DNA from: Sphagnum magellanicum
Lineage: Eukaryota > Streptophyta > Sphagnopsida > Sphagnales > Sphagnaceae
Assembly: GCA_021904315.1 (NCBI GenBank)
Contig: CM038917.1
Coordinates: 7,114,041-7,178,040 of the forward strand
Reading direction: 5' to 3'
Length of the DNA: 64,000 bases
A program made the translations under genes and the position numbers. This document shows, in pieces, positions 23,226 through 37,189 of the stretch. The notes under the pieces are model-generated. The model saw only the letters and a program-made list of their open reading frames with translations, did not search any database and was not told the origin of the DNA. Each line of letters opens with the position of its first letter. Positions within the stretch are counted from its first letter, which is position 1.

Positions 23226-23479
23226 AATTACTTTGATTTCTTCCCTTTATTATATCTTATATTCTACATCGTACAATTCGACACATTTTCTTCCAATAAA
23301 TATTTTTATTTTCAAATTCATATTTCTTTTTATCTTTTTTGATCGTCACCCAATCAAACTAATTATGGCAGTTATTATTATTATTAATCTGCCTAAGATT
23401 CCACCAGATCTGATTAATGAATTATGGGTAAGTGCCACCCAATACCCAGAATTTGATTCATTCTTTCCCATGCATCCCA

Positions 23480-23541
23480 CATCCAAAAGGTTATGCAGTC
23501 AATGCCTCAAAGAAAGTGAAGAAAAAAAGGAATGGAAATGA
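23480..23541. repeat. 62-bp block shared with 39204-39266
   Basis: CATCCAAAAGGTTATGC, then a GTCAATGC/GTTAATGC variant, TCAAAGAAAGTGA and an A-rich tract with GAATGGAAATG, recurs at 39204-39266 with roughly 10% differences, in the same orientation. Here it lies about 250 bp beyond rpl23; there it lies between the atpB and rbcL copies. Its origin, plastid or nuclear, is unknown. Confidence 0.8.
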
Positions 23542-23544
23542 ATA

Positions 23545-24760
23545 ACTGGGTGTTGAGGCAACTCGGAGGCAAAAGCAAAAGTGCACATGTGTCACTTCAG
23601 GTGCTTGCTCAAGTTTAAATTTACATCTGCCCAATTTCACTCATTCAAGTTAATGCTTAGTTCCAATGAAAAAGTGGCTATGGGGGATGGGGGATTACCA
23701 TACCTACTCATGTTTGGAACTACCTTAGTACCTTAACAAATTCAATGATAACTAAATTATTTTGCAAATTGTCAAAATTTTAAGAAATTTGTATTGCCCA
23801 AATTGCTGAAATTGTGAAATTTCAAATTAAAAAACTGAAGTACAACTGCATACGAGAATCAAGAAATGTAAATGCATGAATGTGTATCTATCAAAATGGA
23901 TGAAAAATGATTGACATCCTCATTCATGCTGAAAATATTAAATATTTTTTAAATGCAAGTCAGAAATCTCAAAAATTCATATACTATTTGCCAATTTTAA
24001 TTCTAATAAATAAATTAATTAATTAACACTAGGGTGCCAAATTTGTTAAGTACTACCATAATTTATTCTTAAGATTTCCAGTCAAAAAATAATGGTAATT
24101 ATCAATACTCTCTTGAAATTGCAAAGAACTGAACCCAAAACCAATTTAATGTAGGCAATAATTCAAAACACTAGGATACCAAGATAGTTTTAGAACGTAT
24201 ATGTGGACTTAGCATATTTAATAACTATTGTTAAAATTCTAAAATATTCAAATTGGGCCTATACTACCTTTTTTTTTCCAGAAATTTTTTGTGTCAGCAA
24301 GATTTGCTGATCATGAGCCATAGGCAAAACATAAGGGCACTACAAATAGAAAAAGATCAAAAATGGTCTACAAAGGGGTTTGGGTGAGCATGGCCCATTC
24401 TCTTTTGGGCAGGGTGGAGGTGGAGAGCTACAGAGAGGCAGGGCATGCCATGGTGGGGGTGTGGCCAAGCACAAAGTTCTTTCTTCATGTGCATGTGTCA
24501 AGAAGAGGCTTACCAAGCTCACCTACAAGCTTTACCTGACACAATGATCACAAGCACATCCATTCTCTTACATAAAAGATTTTGCTTCACCCTTTTGCAA
24601 AAAATAAGTACACATTTTTTTTTTGTCAAAAAGGAGGATTACAATTTTGAAAAAAAATAAAAATGTGAAACTATGCACAAGAGACATAAGTATTTAATTA
24701 ATGATCTTAAAATAATCTTAGATGAGATCTACCTATCATTTGTCTTATAAAGCACTCAAA
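23545..24760. other. No gene recognised
   Basis: AT-rich sequence with homopolymer runs. Nothing with recognisable coding content or structured repeats was seen. Confidence 0.5.
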
Positions 24761-24765
24761 GAAAA

Positions 24766-25515
24766 TTTGTAGTGTATTTGGAGGGCACCTTATATCCATC
24801 AATTTCCCTTCTAGAAAAGGGTAGCCATATTATGCTTACTCCTCAATAGTGAGAGGAATATTCTTTCTCACTATCAAGGAGTTGGGGGCATAATATTCCT
24901 CCCACTATTGAGGAGTAGGCATAATATCTCTCCCACTCCTTCGACTCATGATCTACGTGGGCTTGGTTCATGATAAATTTTGGCTTGTGCTTTACCGTAG
25001 GGTGGGGGACATTCTCAAAATGTGGGGCTGTACTTGGCTATCATCTTGTAGTAGGCCCCTCACTTTTGAGATTGCCCCCATCTTAGGGCTTTATGCTACA
25101 TGTAATTTTTTGCCATACATGGCATAGAGGTCCTGCGATAGATGGAGCCTCACATAGGGTGCATTTCATTTCACCTCCACTCTATATGGAGTGAAGAAGG
25201 CAAAGGGCTTGCTTCAAGAGGTTAATAATAGTGTAAGGTAACACCCCAAGGTGAGAACTTATTGGATGAAAAGTATGAGTTGAACCTCATCATAAGCATA
25301 AGTGGATCACAAGGCCATAGGAGGAGGCGGAATTTAACCTCTACTATTTGAGAGTGAGAGTGGGCTTACTTTTATTTGAGGTTCCTAAGTAGGCAAAAGG
25401 TCCTTCCTAAGGTCCCTCTCACTGTTAAGTAGTATAGGCATAAGATCCCTCTTTTCTAGGAGGGATTTTCACAAATATAAGTTGACCTCCAAATACACTA
25501 GGAGATTTCTCAAAA
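24766..25515. mobile_element. MITE-like non-autonomous element with terminal inverted repeats
   Basis: The left end, TAGTGTATTTGGAGGGCACCT (from about 24771), is the inverted complement of the right end, which reads AGTTGACCTCCAAATACACTA (to about 25501), with two or three mismatches. Inside the left part, about 24830-24928, an imperfect hairpin pairs ATTATGCTTACTCCTCAATAG with its complement. The body carries repeated phrases (TAGGCATAAGAT, GTCCCTCTCACT) but no coding frame. A target duplication was not identified, so superfamily is unassigned. A degenerate relative of the right end occurs near 5480. Confidence 0.6.
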
Positions 25516-25519
25516 TGCC

Positions 25520-26400
25520 CTTAGGTAAGGGAGGTTTAGGTTTTTGGGTTACAAGTTGAATTATGGTGGGTGGTAAGGCCAATGGTAGTTGGTAATTGAG
25601 CATAGTGGTTTTGATCCAATACATGACCCGGATAACCAATGTGGTTAGCTATGGGACAGGAATAGCTGTATGAATTAGTAACAAAGTGATAGGCTAATTG
25701 CAAAGAAAAAATCAATTGCATTATTGCCACATTTTGTACATGAATAATGCATTGATTTGCCAATGTATGGCATATGTGTTTTGAGTACATGGATAGGCTA
25801 CAATATTGTTGCAAGATGTAAAGAAAGAGGGGTTTCATCTAAGGGTTATTCTTCCAAAAGGATGGCCTCTATGGGCCCCTTGTTCCTAGTGCTCAAGATG
25901 GGCTAAAAGTGTAGAATTGTAACTACACACCATTGCCCAATCCAACCCAAGTACCAAGGAATAGTCTTCTAGTGGTAGCATAGGAATTTGACTACACTTA
26001 ATTTAGATATCAAGACCAAAGTTATAAAACTGTTGAAAATAAGGTCAGATAATTTAATTGAAGAGGGGAAAAAAAAACATAAAGAATGTACATTATGAGA
26101 AATTATTACTACTTCCTTCATAAGTATAAACAGGACCATGTTTTTCAACCTGAAAGATGAAAGATAATGAACTTCATGCGACTTCTAATCTTGGTTGTAA
26201 GGGGTTGCATGTTGTATCCTCATTTCCACATCTCCATTAACCTTGGTTTCCTAAACTTACCTATCCACTCTAAAAAGATCAATTGTGGAAACAAGTTTAT
26301 ATGAATGTGACTTCTTTATTATGTTTAATCAAGGCTAAAGACAAAAATATAAACCAAGAGGAAACAATTCCCAACAAAGAAAAATCAAGCATGAAATATT
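25520..26400. other. No gene recognised
   Basis: No supported gene between the MITE-like element and the hAT-like element; the 100-codon minus-strand frame at 25536-25838 has no recognisable motif. Confidence 0.5.
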
Positions 26401-26416
26401 AGTGAACCCTGATGGA

Positions 26417-26878
26417 CAGGGGTGAGTAATAGTGGCATTTGCCACTATTACCAATATTACGCTAATAGTGGCATGTCCAGATTTTTATTAGTGGCACCAA
26501 AGTGGCACTAGTACTAGAGTGTAGACAAACTCCATATAGAGCAACACTATTACTTCTTGGCAGTGAGTTGGAGCAGCCGTTTGTGCTGCTGGGCATGAAG
26601 GACACACTCCTGGGGTGAGTAATAGTGGCATTCGGGCAAAAAGTCATCCTCACCTCCTAATCAAGGAGGCATCCGCCGCCACTAATCAAGTGCGGCGGTC
26701 AGATTACCTAGATCAAGACGTTTGTGTTCACACAGACAGTGCGCTCATGAGATCTTTGTCCGGCTACCTATTGTTTGGTCACAGCGCCACGGACCCTTTT
26801 AATAGTGGCACGCTGCCGAGCACTGATAGTGGCACTGGGTGGCATTTTTTGCCCGAATGCCACTATTACTCACCCCAG
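26417..26878. mobile_element. 462-bp hAT-like non-autonomous transposon with 8-bp target duplication
   Basis: The element begins CAGGGGTGAGTAATAGTGGC and ends with the complement of CTGGGGTGAGTAATAGTGGC. It is flanked by the direct repeat CTGATGGA at 26409-26416 and 26879-26886. The CAGGG-type ends and 8-bp duplication are typical of the hAT superfamily. TAGTGGCA-type subterminal motifs recur at least six times. A second left-type end lies inside at 26610 and forms a perfect 33-bp inverted repeat (26610-26642 with 26846-26878) with the right end. There is no coding capacity. G+C is well above the flanks. Confidence 0.85.
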
Positions 26879-26889
26879 CTGATGGATGA

Positions 26890-28290
26890 TGTTTTGAAAA
26901 AACTTTCCGTCATTGAATTCATGTTGCTTTGTACTTGATGAAATCAATGGCCAACACTTCATGAAGGCACGGCTGACACATCTTAAGCATTAGAAGCCAT
27001 GACAAGGACAAACTATATATAAATAAGGAGTTCTAACACCAAGCATATATTCTAAAATTCACCATTTAAAAATTCTATGAAGTTGCAATTTGCTTTCCCA
27101 TCAACTTTGAGAATTAAAAGCAATTAAGAAACATAAAAACAATTATGTTGACTTGAATGTTGTAATGTGCTTTCAAGGATATAGAGCAAAATTGGTCACA
27201 CCCATCTTCCACAAGTAGACCTAGCCAATGTGTTTGCACTAGTTGCAATAGGTTTTATGTGTGCTATTTGTGTGTTTATACGTATTTGGAATCTTTCACA
27301 TTGAGAAACATAGCTGAGGAGAAGGTAAATGAGAGAAATGAGAATAACTTGAGTTTAATAAAGTGACCTTGGGATTCAAGGTCAAATGAAGTGAAGAATT
27401 CAAGATCACAAAAAGGTCCAAGATACACAAGAAGAAATCCTATCCTTTTTTGACCTCATGCAATGCAACTGTTGTCCAACTTCTCCAACTTGACTACAAT
27501 TTCCCCTATGACAATCCCTACAACTGAAATTGATACTAGGCACTATTTCCTAATCAATAAGGCCAGGGTTAACCAGCACATATCTTCCCCTTCTTGAGTA
27601 AGCTCTCTTCAAGCTAATAATTTACTGAGGAGATGTTAAATTAAATTTGGACTCTGAGACCCTTGTTGGCACAGAACCCTAAACCCTCATCCTACAACAA
27701 AATTCCATTTACTAGCCATTTATCCATACATGGAAGGAAAAGTGATATCTGATTTTGATGCGCAGGTATAATGCCTAAATTTCACTTTTTTTAACCTCCG
27801 TATAAGCCCACTTATATTCCCCATAATTTTGTGTCACAAAAAGCATTCAATTTTGTGTCATAAAACCTTTGTTTGTGACCTACCTATGTGTGAAGTTCAA
27901 CTACTAAGTTCCACATATCACTCCTCACATACATATACACATACATAAGGGCCACAGGAAGTCCCAGCAGAGTTTATTATAAAGGATGGAAATCCACAAC
28001 AGATGACAAATCAATCTGTGTGGCAAAGGTTGTGACCTCTCAGTATTGGACAAGAGAGCCAAAAGAGACAATCATAAGGGCTATATTTCCCAATCAAGTA
28101 GAAAAAACCCAAATTCCAAACCAACCGATGAAACCCAAAAGAAACACTAATAGAAATCACCCAAAATAACCCCCTATACATAAAATACTAAGTGTATAAA
28201 AAATATCCTAGGAAGAGGCTAATAAAACCCCTAGTAGGGTTTTGAGGTCTTAAGGGTTTAGGGTCTAGGGTGGTTTTAGGGTCAGCTTTT
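26890..28290. other. No gene recognised
   Basis: AT-rich spacer. The part nearest 28300 is probably the 3' untranslated and downstream region of the aldo-keto reductase gene and has short TTTAGGG-like runs near 28250-28280. Confidence 0.5.
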
Positions 28291-28299
28291 GATACATAC

Positions 28300-30517
<2,218 letters not shown>

Positions 30518-30625
30518 TTACTTGATACAGAAAATCCAGACACAATCAGCCCACTCTAGATTCACTACAATTCTGCTTTGTACAAGTGTAGACACACACT
30601 CACAGTTCAGTCCACAATGGGTGGG

Positions 30626-30633
30626 TATATATA
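30626..30633 (-). promoter_or_regulatory. Possible TATA box of the aldo-keto reductase gene
   Basis: TATATATA on the minus strand, about 245 bp upstream of the start codon, with TC-rich leader sequence between. Position and composition suit a plant core promoter, but this is a guess from sequence alone. Confidence 0.35.
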
Positions 30634-30649
30634 CATGTGTGGTGTTGTG

Positions 30650-32290
30650 TTTGTGTGAAGGGAGAACAAGTGTTTGTAGTGGACAATTTTTATTTTTTAT
30701 TTTTGTGGAAACTTTTTGTCATTTTTTTCAACCAAAGAATTGGGAATTTTTTGGATTTTATTTTTTTTGGGTAGTGTAAATATGATAATTTCTCTATCTT
30801 GTTGGAAAGATTCTCCAATTCTCCAATTTTTAATATCAAAACAATTGGGGCAAAAAAAACACCCTCTAGTAGGTAGGGGTTTAGTAAACCACCAAATACC
30901 CTAATAGGGGTGTTTTTTTGATGAAATATGAATTTAGTAAACACCCTTTTGATGTGTCCTTGATAACCTTGGAAATATTTTTGCTTGTTTCTTTGAGTGG
31001 GGGGTGGTCTTGGCGAGCAGAGTTAACTCGGCCAGTTCAACAATTCATTGTCAATTATTTAATTAATTTTAAAAAGCTCAATTTGATATTCATTTTTAAA
31101 TTAATTTTTATATTCGATGTCATTTTAGTACACCTAATGTTATTTTAGAGGGCTTTTGGATGGTCTTCATAACCGTGGCTTGGCTTCAAAGTTCAATCCT
31201 CGGTCATGTCAACTTCAAACTGCCACCCAAAATGGTTCCACCCATGTGCAAGCTAAGAATAATGAACATTATGTCAAGCACCATCTCCAAAAAGCTCAAG
31301 TTTCAAAAAATCTCATAAACATATATACAATGACAAGCATATGCCATGACTCAAAAGTTTCAACCAAAGTTTTTTGTAGAACTTTGAAAACAATTATCGA
31401 CTATTCATCAAAAAATTTGAAATTTTGATAAATAATTTATTTGAACTTGGGCTGGTTACTAGGGTAATACCCTTCTTGCACAAGGTATTATTACAGTGAT
31501 GAGGAAATCTTGACCTGTGCTTTCAGTTAATCTAAGCTGGACAACCAACCGAGCTCTTTGATTGTTGCCCAAGGTATTATTGTAAGGGAATTATGCCATG
31601 CATTGGAAGTTCAGAAGTCTCATGTGTAGTTGCCCTAAGAGGGTGGGACTTTCACACATACATACATGTAGGGAAAGAACTATTCAAATTTGGTCTCTTT
31701 GTATTTGAAAGCATCACCCCTAAGCAAAATTTCGCTTTAAATTTGAGGGATTTTATAAAATTGGAAGATCACAAGAAAAACTATCTTTCACATTCTTAAG
31801 GTCCCTCAAATTCAATTTTTAAAATTATTTTCAAAGAGTAAAAAGAACAACTTTTGGACTCTTCCGAACAATGATAATGTCAACTGAGGAAAAGCCTCCA
31901 AGTTGTTATGTACATAGGTTTTTGCAAAATTGACATAGCCTTTTACTTTACACAAATTTCCTTATAACTATGGCGGCGTCAACATAGCTTTCAAGTAACT
32001 GCCCACAGGAGGCTTGCAAACACTTGTTCGCTCTTGTGGGAAGAAGAATGACAAAGTTTCTATGCCACTTTCATTTCCATCTTTTTGCTCTGTGGGATGT
32101 GCAATGAAATAATGATGATGTAAACTTGCCATACTTAATTAAAACCCAATGAAATTTCCTCCTCCCCATCCAATTTATGGCTTGGGCCCAAAGTCATGAT
32201 CTTCAATCCCAATTGACCCAAGTGGCTCAAGAAGAACTGGAGTTGTTGTACTCACTGAAAACATTTAAGCAATGGTTCTGAAGAAAAGGA
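30650..32290. other. No gene recognised
   Basis: Upstream spacer of the aldo-keto reductase gene. It is AT-rich, with a CAAGGTATTATT motif repeated at about 31480 and 31570, and no supported coding region. Confidence 0.5.
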
Positions 32291-32293
32291 AGC

Positions 32294-32598
32294 ATGGCTC
32301 CAAATTCAACCTTTTGTTGAAAGTAGAGTCAACTAAATATGTATCTAAATGCTTTGCCATTCATTTGTCATACCTGCCCTTCCCAAAGGAATATCAGGTT
32401 GACAGATGAAGGTTACAGGAACCTTTTTTTTTCTTTTTTTCTTTTTTTCAATTTTGTGCTGTAGTTTAGGTGGTGATCATCCATGCTTGCGTGTAGTGAA
32501 ATTTCGCTATTAACAAAATATGAAAGAATTTTTTTTATACATCCTTGTATATTTGTTGCTCCCTACTTGAACCATATATAGAAATCTGACAATTTCTA
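32294..32598. repeat. Segmental duplication, copy 1 (contiguous)
   Basis: A segment of about 305 bp starting ATGGCTCCAAATTCAACC is present again at 33135-33972, but there it is split after GTCAACTAAAT by about 540 bp. The copies are similar at about 95% by eye and differ mainly in the length of a T-rich tract. No coding function is seen. Confidence 0.85.
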
Positions 32599-33134
32599 TA
32601 TAAAAAATTGTGATTTAAAAAGAAAATTGATGATTTTTTTTTATCATTGAATTTTGCAACAAAAAATTCAATTCTTTTTTTGCAATAGTGTGAAATTTTG
32701 CACAAACAAAAAGGCCATATGGGAAGAGCATTTCATGTGATTATTTTCAATTCATGAATTGGTGTCAAACATAAATGAACAAGGTTGGACTGATACTAAA
32801 TTAGGGTATGAAGCTGCAAATTTGACCTGTCTATTGATTTTCATCATTTTCAAAGTGCATAAAAGTAAGTTCACCATGGGGGTTGAAATCAGACCCATTG
32901 TTTATGTCATTTTTAGTCATTCATGTCATTATAGTGGCAACATGCACAAACGTAGTCAAACTTTTAACATGTAAGTGTAGTTTTGACATCATATTGATTG
33001 ACCACTCTCAAATATATTTGTAGCATATTTATTTATTTTTTATTATTATTATTTTATTCTTGACTTATGATAAACACATGAGAGGTCTCAGTGGTTTCAT
33101 GTTTTTACTTGTAATTTTAAAATTATTTTCTTGT

Positions 33135-33972
33135 ATGGCTCCAAATTCAACCTTTTGTTGAAAGTAGAGTCAACTAAATCTACTCTTATAAAGAAATGGT
33201 GTCCACGTGGCTTGGTTCGGAAATTCGGGATTGGCTGGAGCCCCCCCCTCCCACCCCCTCCCACCCCCTTGAGGGCCTCAGAACTTTTATGGGGAAATGC
33301 AACCCTCTTGAGCAATTGAAGTAACTTCTGACACAAGTGGGGGTGTGGGTGGGAATTGAGGTAAGTGAAGTTTATTGACAGGAAGGCCAGCCGGCCGAGA
33401 GAAAATCCAGTGGGGGAGGGGACCAGGGCCAAATTGGATGAAAGAAATGAAGAAAATCCAAGGCGGCGGCGGCTCCTCCTATACATTTTTTAAGATTTAA
33501 AGTTTAGGTTAGTTCTTCCTTTGCCTTAAAATACCCTTTTAGTGTAAATGGCAAGGTCACACCCCCCTTGCAACGAACACCAAGTATTCAGTGTTGGGGC
33601 ACATTTGATTTTTTAAATAATTGATGGGTAGAAGTGGACAAAATGGACTTTGATACATAACACTTTAGTCTTTTGCTTATTTGATCATTTTGCAAGCAAA
33701 ATGGGTTCACAGACTAGTATGTATCTAAATGCTTTGCCATCCATTTGTCATACCTGCCCTTCCCAAAGGAATATCAGGTTGACAGATGAAGGTTACAGGA
33801 ACTTTTTTTTCTTCTTTTTTTCAATTTTGTGCTGTAGTTTAGGTGGTGATCATCCATACGTGCGTGTAGTGAAATTTCGCTATTAACAAAATATGAAAGA
33901 ATTTTTTTTATACATCCTTGTATATTCGTTGCTCCCTACTTGAACCATATATAGAAATCTAACAATTTCTAA
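33135..33972. repeat. Segmental duplication, copy 2, split by a 540-bp block
   Basis: 33135-33178 matches 32294-32337, and 33719-33972 matches 32339-32598. The block between (33179-33718) is absent from copy 1. It is richer in G+C than the surroundings, with a CCCCCCCTCCCACCCCCTCC stretch at about 33241 and a GGCGGCGGCGG stretch near 33461. It carries a minus-strand 129-codon frame with no recognisable family. Either the block was inserted into copy 2 or it was deleted from copy 1. Confidence 0.85.
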
Positions 33973-33979
33973 AAGTTGA

Positions 33980-36900
33980 AAAGAAAGAGCAATCTTTGAT
34001 ACATATGCTTTAAATAATGAATGTTTTTTTGAAAAAGAATGGTAAAACTTCATTCTTTTTTTTCATATTCTATTCTTGTTAAGTATAAGACAATAGAACC
34101 TTTATAATTCATGAATTTGACACCTAATTACTTTTTAAATCGTTACAACTTTAACAAAAATATAAAATTTTCATTACAAATTGCTTGAAACATATCCACC
34201 CACTATCACTAAGTGAGGAATTAAGATTAATGAACATCCACACCACTTAACACAATTATTATGATGGGTCCAAACCAATGTTGTGCAGTTTTTTTGAGAA
34301 AGAAATTATGATCCTAGTTTTGATTTTTTAAATTTTTTTTTGAATTGGAGGTTTTTCAATTGCGAGTCTTCTTCCCATTTAAAAACCTTACAATTTTGAT
34401 TCTAACACATTTTTTCAAATTCAAGAACCTTTGGGTTTAGTTCAAAACAATGGCTTGGTTCCACATAGACATTATACATTCCCTGGTGCTACATATTGTA
34501 TAACAAAAAAATAAATTAATCAAATTAAAATCAAGGTTTGTATACACATGAAGTTCAACAACTAATAAAATTTGATATTTAACTTTGAAGTTGGGCCTAC
34601 TTGTCAACTTTTTAAAAAATTCAGCTTGCCTATTTAAAGAATTTACCCATGTTTTCTAAATAGTTTTTTCACAATTCTAGTTTCTAATCCAAATCTTGCA
34701 AAATAATAGCTTTAGTGTTCGGTTTTTGTGTCAGTTCTAACAAAAAGATGTGAACTTGGGTCCAAGTTACAACAACCTAACCCTAATGTTTGAGTTTTAA
34801 CACTAGAAATTAGACACCTTCACAACACTAATCCAAACATGTAATTAGAACCCACAAAACATTTAACAACTAACTAATCTTTCATGTCTTCAAGTGGTAA
34901 ATTAAATCGAATGTTGAGATTTTTTTAATATAATTTTACAATGATTCTCAAAATAGTTTATGGGAACATTTTATAAATTTGAAATAAATTTAATGAATAT
35001 AAAATATCCCAAATCATTTCTCAAAATTGTAACCAATATTTTTATTCCTTAATCTTAAAAGAAAAATGATTTTGGATGCTCTATATTCATCTTATTTGCA
35101 TTCATTTTATATACACATTTACAATTAATAATATAAAGTGACTTTTTTAATCATAAAATATTTACGTTAACTTGTAAATAATGATTCCAAAGTTATTCTC
35201 TTTGAATAACTAATTTAGTTGTACCACATCAACTTGATTAGTTAACACATCAATTTTAAAGCAAAACACCAAGGAAATGGGATTGGTGTTAAGCTCACTG
35301 AATAAATCTAATGAATGCCAAGAATTTAAATGTTTAATTGGCTATAAATTGTCAAATTCTTTAGAAATATCAAAATATGGTCTTATTATAAGATGTTTCA
35401 AAGTGGGGTCTTTGCATAAAGAGTTTTGTAAAAATCGAAAACAAAAAACTCAAATGGTTTCTTCTACCAAATGGTGAAGTGACTCTTTTCAACTACAATT
35501 TTTTTTCTACATAGATTCTAAAGAAAAAAACCCTATGTAGAAATACACAAAATGTGGGTAAATCAATAGTATTGCTGAAAAAAATCTTTTGGTAGTGTCT
35601 TGTTTTCTCCAAAAGCAAAAATAGTAACATAAAAATGATCTTCCTCTTTGTCACAAAAACTGGCACAAGTAAAAAGTAATAGAATTGACATAAGGCAAAT
35701 ATTTATCCTACTACAATAAATAAATCCATGGTTGTATCTTAGATCAATCTTTCAACTCTATCTTTATTTTGGGATTTTAAATGAAGACCTCATTTTGAAG
35801 TAAATACTTCATTTTTGTTGTTGAGGTCCATCTTATCTTTCATTGAGCCTTTGGCATCAGAAAACAAGGAAAGTTGTGCGTATGTATGTTTGTTCAAGAA
35901 GGTCAAAACATGTAATTACGAGTCAAATGGATTATTTTGGAAAAGGACTACAAGTCTTTTTTCTCATAAGTAATTTTTACATGCAAATGAATTTTTGAAT
36001 GAAATTTTTTGTAACTTGTTTCTAAAAATATTTAAATTTTTTGAATGCATCACATTTTTTTTGTTACACATTATTAAATAAATATGAATTAAAAAAAAAT
36101 TCCTTACATATTTAATGTTTCATTTTGAAAAGTGATCTAAATTTTAAATCATCACCAAAAAATAAAATTTCATGTATATTATGAACCATTTATATGTGGT
36201 AAAGGACTCTTGAACCTTTGAAATTTTGAAGCAATTTTGAATCATTCTTTGAATGTATAAAGTTTTAGAATTTTACGTTTTTAAAATATGAAATTTTTTG
36301 AGTGTGGCTAATATATTCTTATCATATGTATTTTTTTCAATGAAATTTCTTTTATTATATGAGTCCTTTTGATGATCCTTTACAAAATTGATTCCCTGTG
36401 ACGTAATACATGTACACATTCAAACAACTTAAACTAAAACCAAAACTTAAAATTGGATCAAATGAATTTTCATTCTAAATTTTTTAACATCCATATGAAA
36501 AAAAAAGGACTAACTTGCTATAATTACTATGGTTTCAAATGATAAGTTTTTTTTAAAAGTGTAATTTTGATTGATTATGTCTAACATTTGACAACTATTT
36601 TTACTCCTTGTTACATGTTTCTTTCTACCAAATGATAAAGTAACTTTTTTCAACCACAAATCATTTTTTACATAGATCCTAAATCCAACAACCTTATGTA
36701 TTTTTAAAACATTTCCATGATGCATTATAAATAGACTTCTAATGCAAGGACAATTATTGATTTGCTTACTCAACAACCCCTACTATACCATCCACACAAC
36801 ATAAGGACAAACAAGGCTAACAAGACTATTCTCTTTGGCCTTTGACTCATGTTGGGATACCATGCCCTGCTTGACAACCTTCAAAGGTTTGTAGGGACAT

Positions 36901-37150
36901 TTTTGGGCATGTTAATGTGTTTGATCATGAATATCAATGCTCATAACAACGAGAGGCAATTGAATAATGTTACTAAAATTCCTTTGTGACATAAACACAT
37001 AAATGCACGATAGCAAAATAGACACACAAATCCAAGAAACCTTAAACAACACCAAAAATTAAACAAGTTTTAAACTAGGAAACTTATTGAAGGCTCCATG
37101 CTCATGTTTATTGAATGCATGATCATTGGTTGTTGCACTGGGAGCCTAAA
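33980..37150. other. No gene recognised
   Basis: Very AT-rich, full of short A/T runs; no supported coding sequence, RNA gene or structured repeat noticed. Confidence 0.55.
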
Positions 37151-37189
37151 GGTGACGCATCAAATCATTCCTCAATGCATAATAACCAC

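Larger units (their letters stand above)
20760..23240 (-). other. NUPT-1: nuclear plastid DNA insert with rpl23-rpl2-rps19-rpl22
   Basis: Four contiguous plastid ribosomal-protein genes lie in their normal plastid order and orientation, with the rpl2 group II intron and the tight rps19-rpl22 spacing retained. All are broken. The left end falls just past the rpl22 stop near 20790, before rps3 would begin. The right end lies at or soon after the rpl23 start, and trnI-CAU is not seen. This segment is not present in NUPT-2 within the window, which stops at rpl16, so the two inserts cover neighbouring parts of the plastome. Confidence 0.88.

Noticed and set aside
33097..33486. 129-codon minus-strand frame in the 540-bp block
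   Set aside because: It is composed of Gly-, Pro- and Ser-rich runs from simple C/G tracts; no family or splice support.
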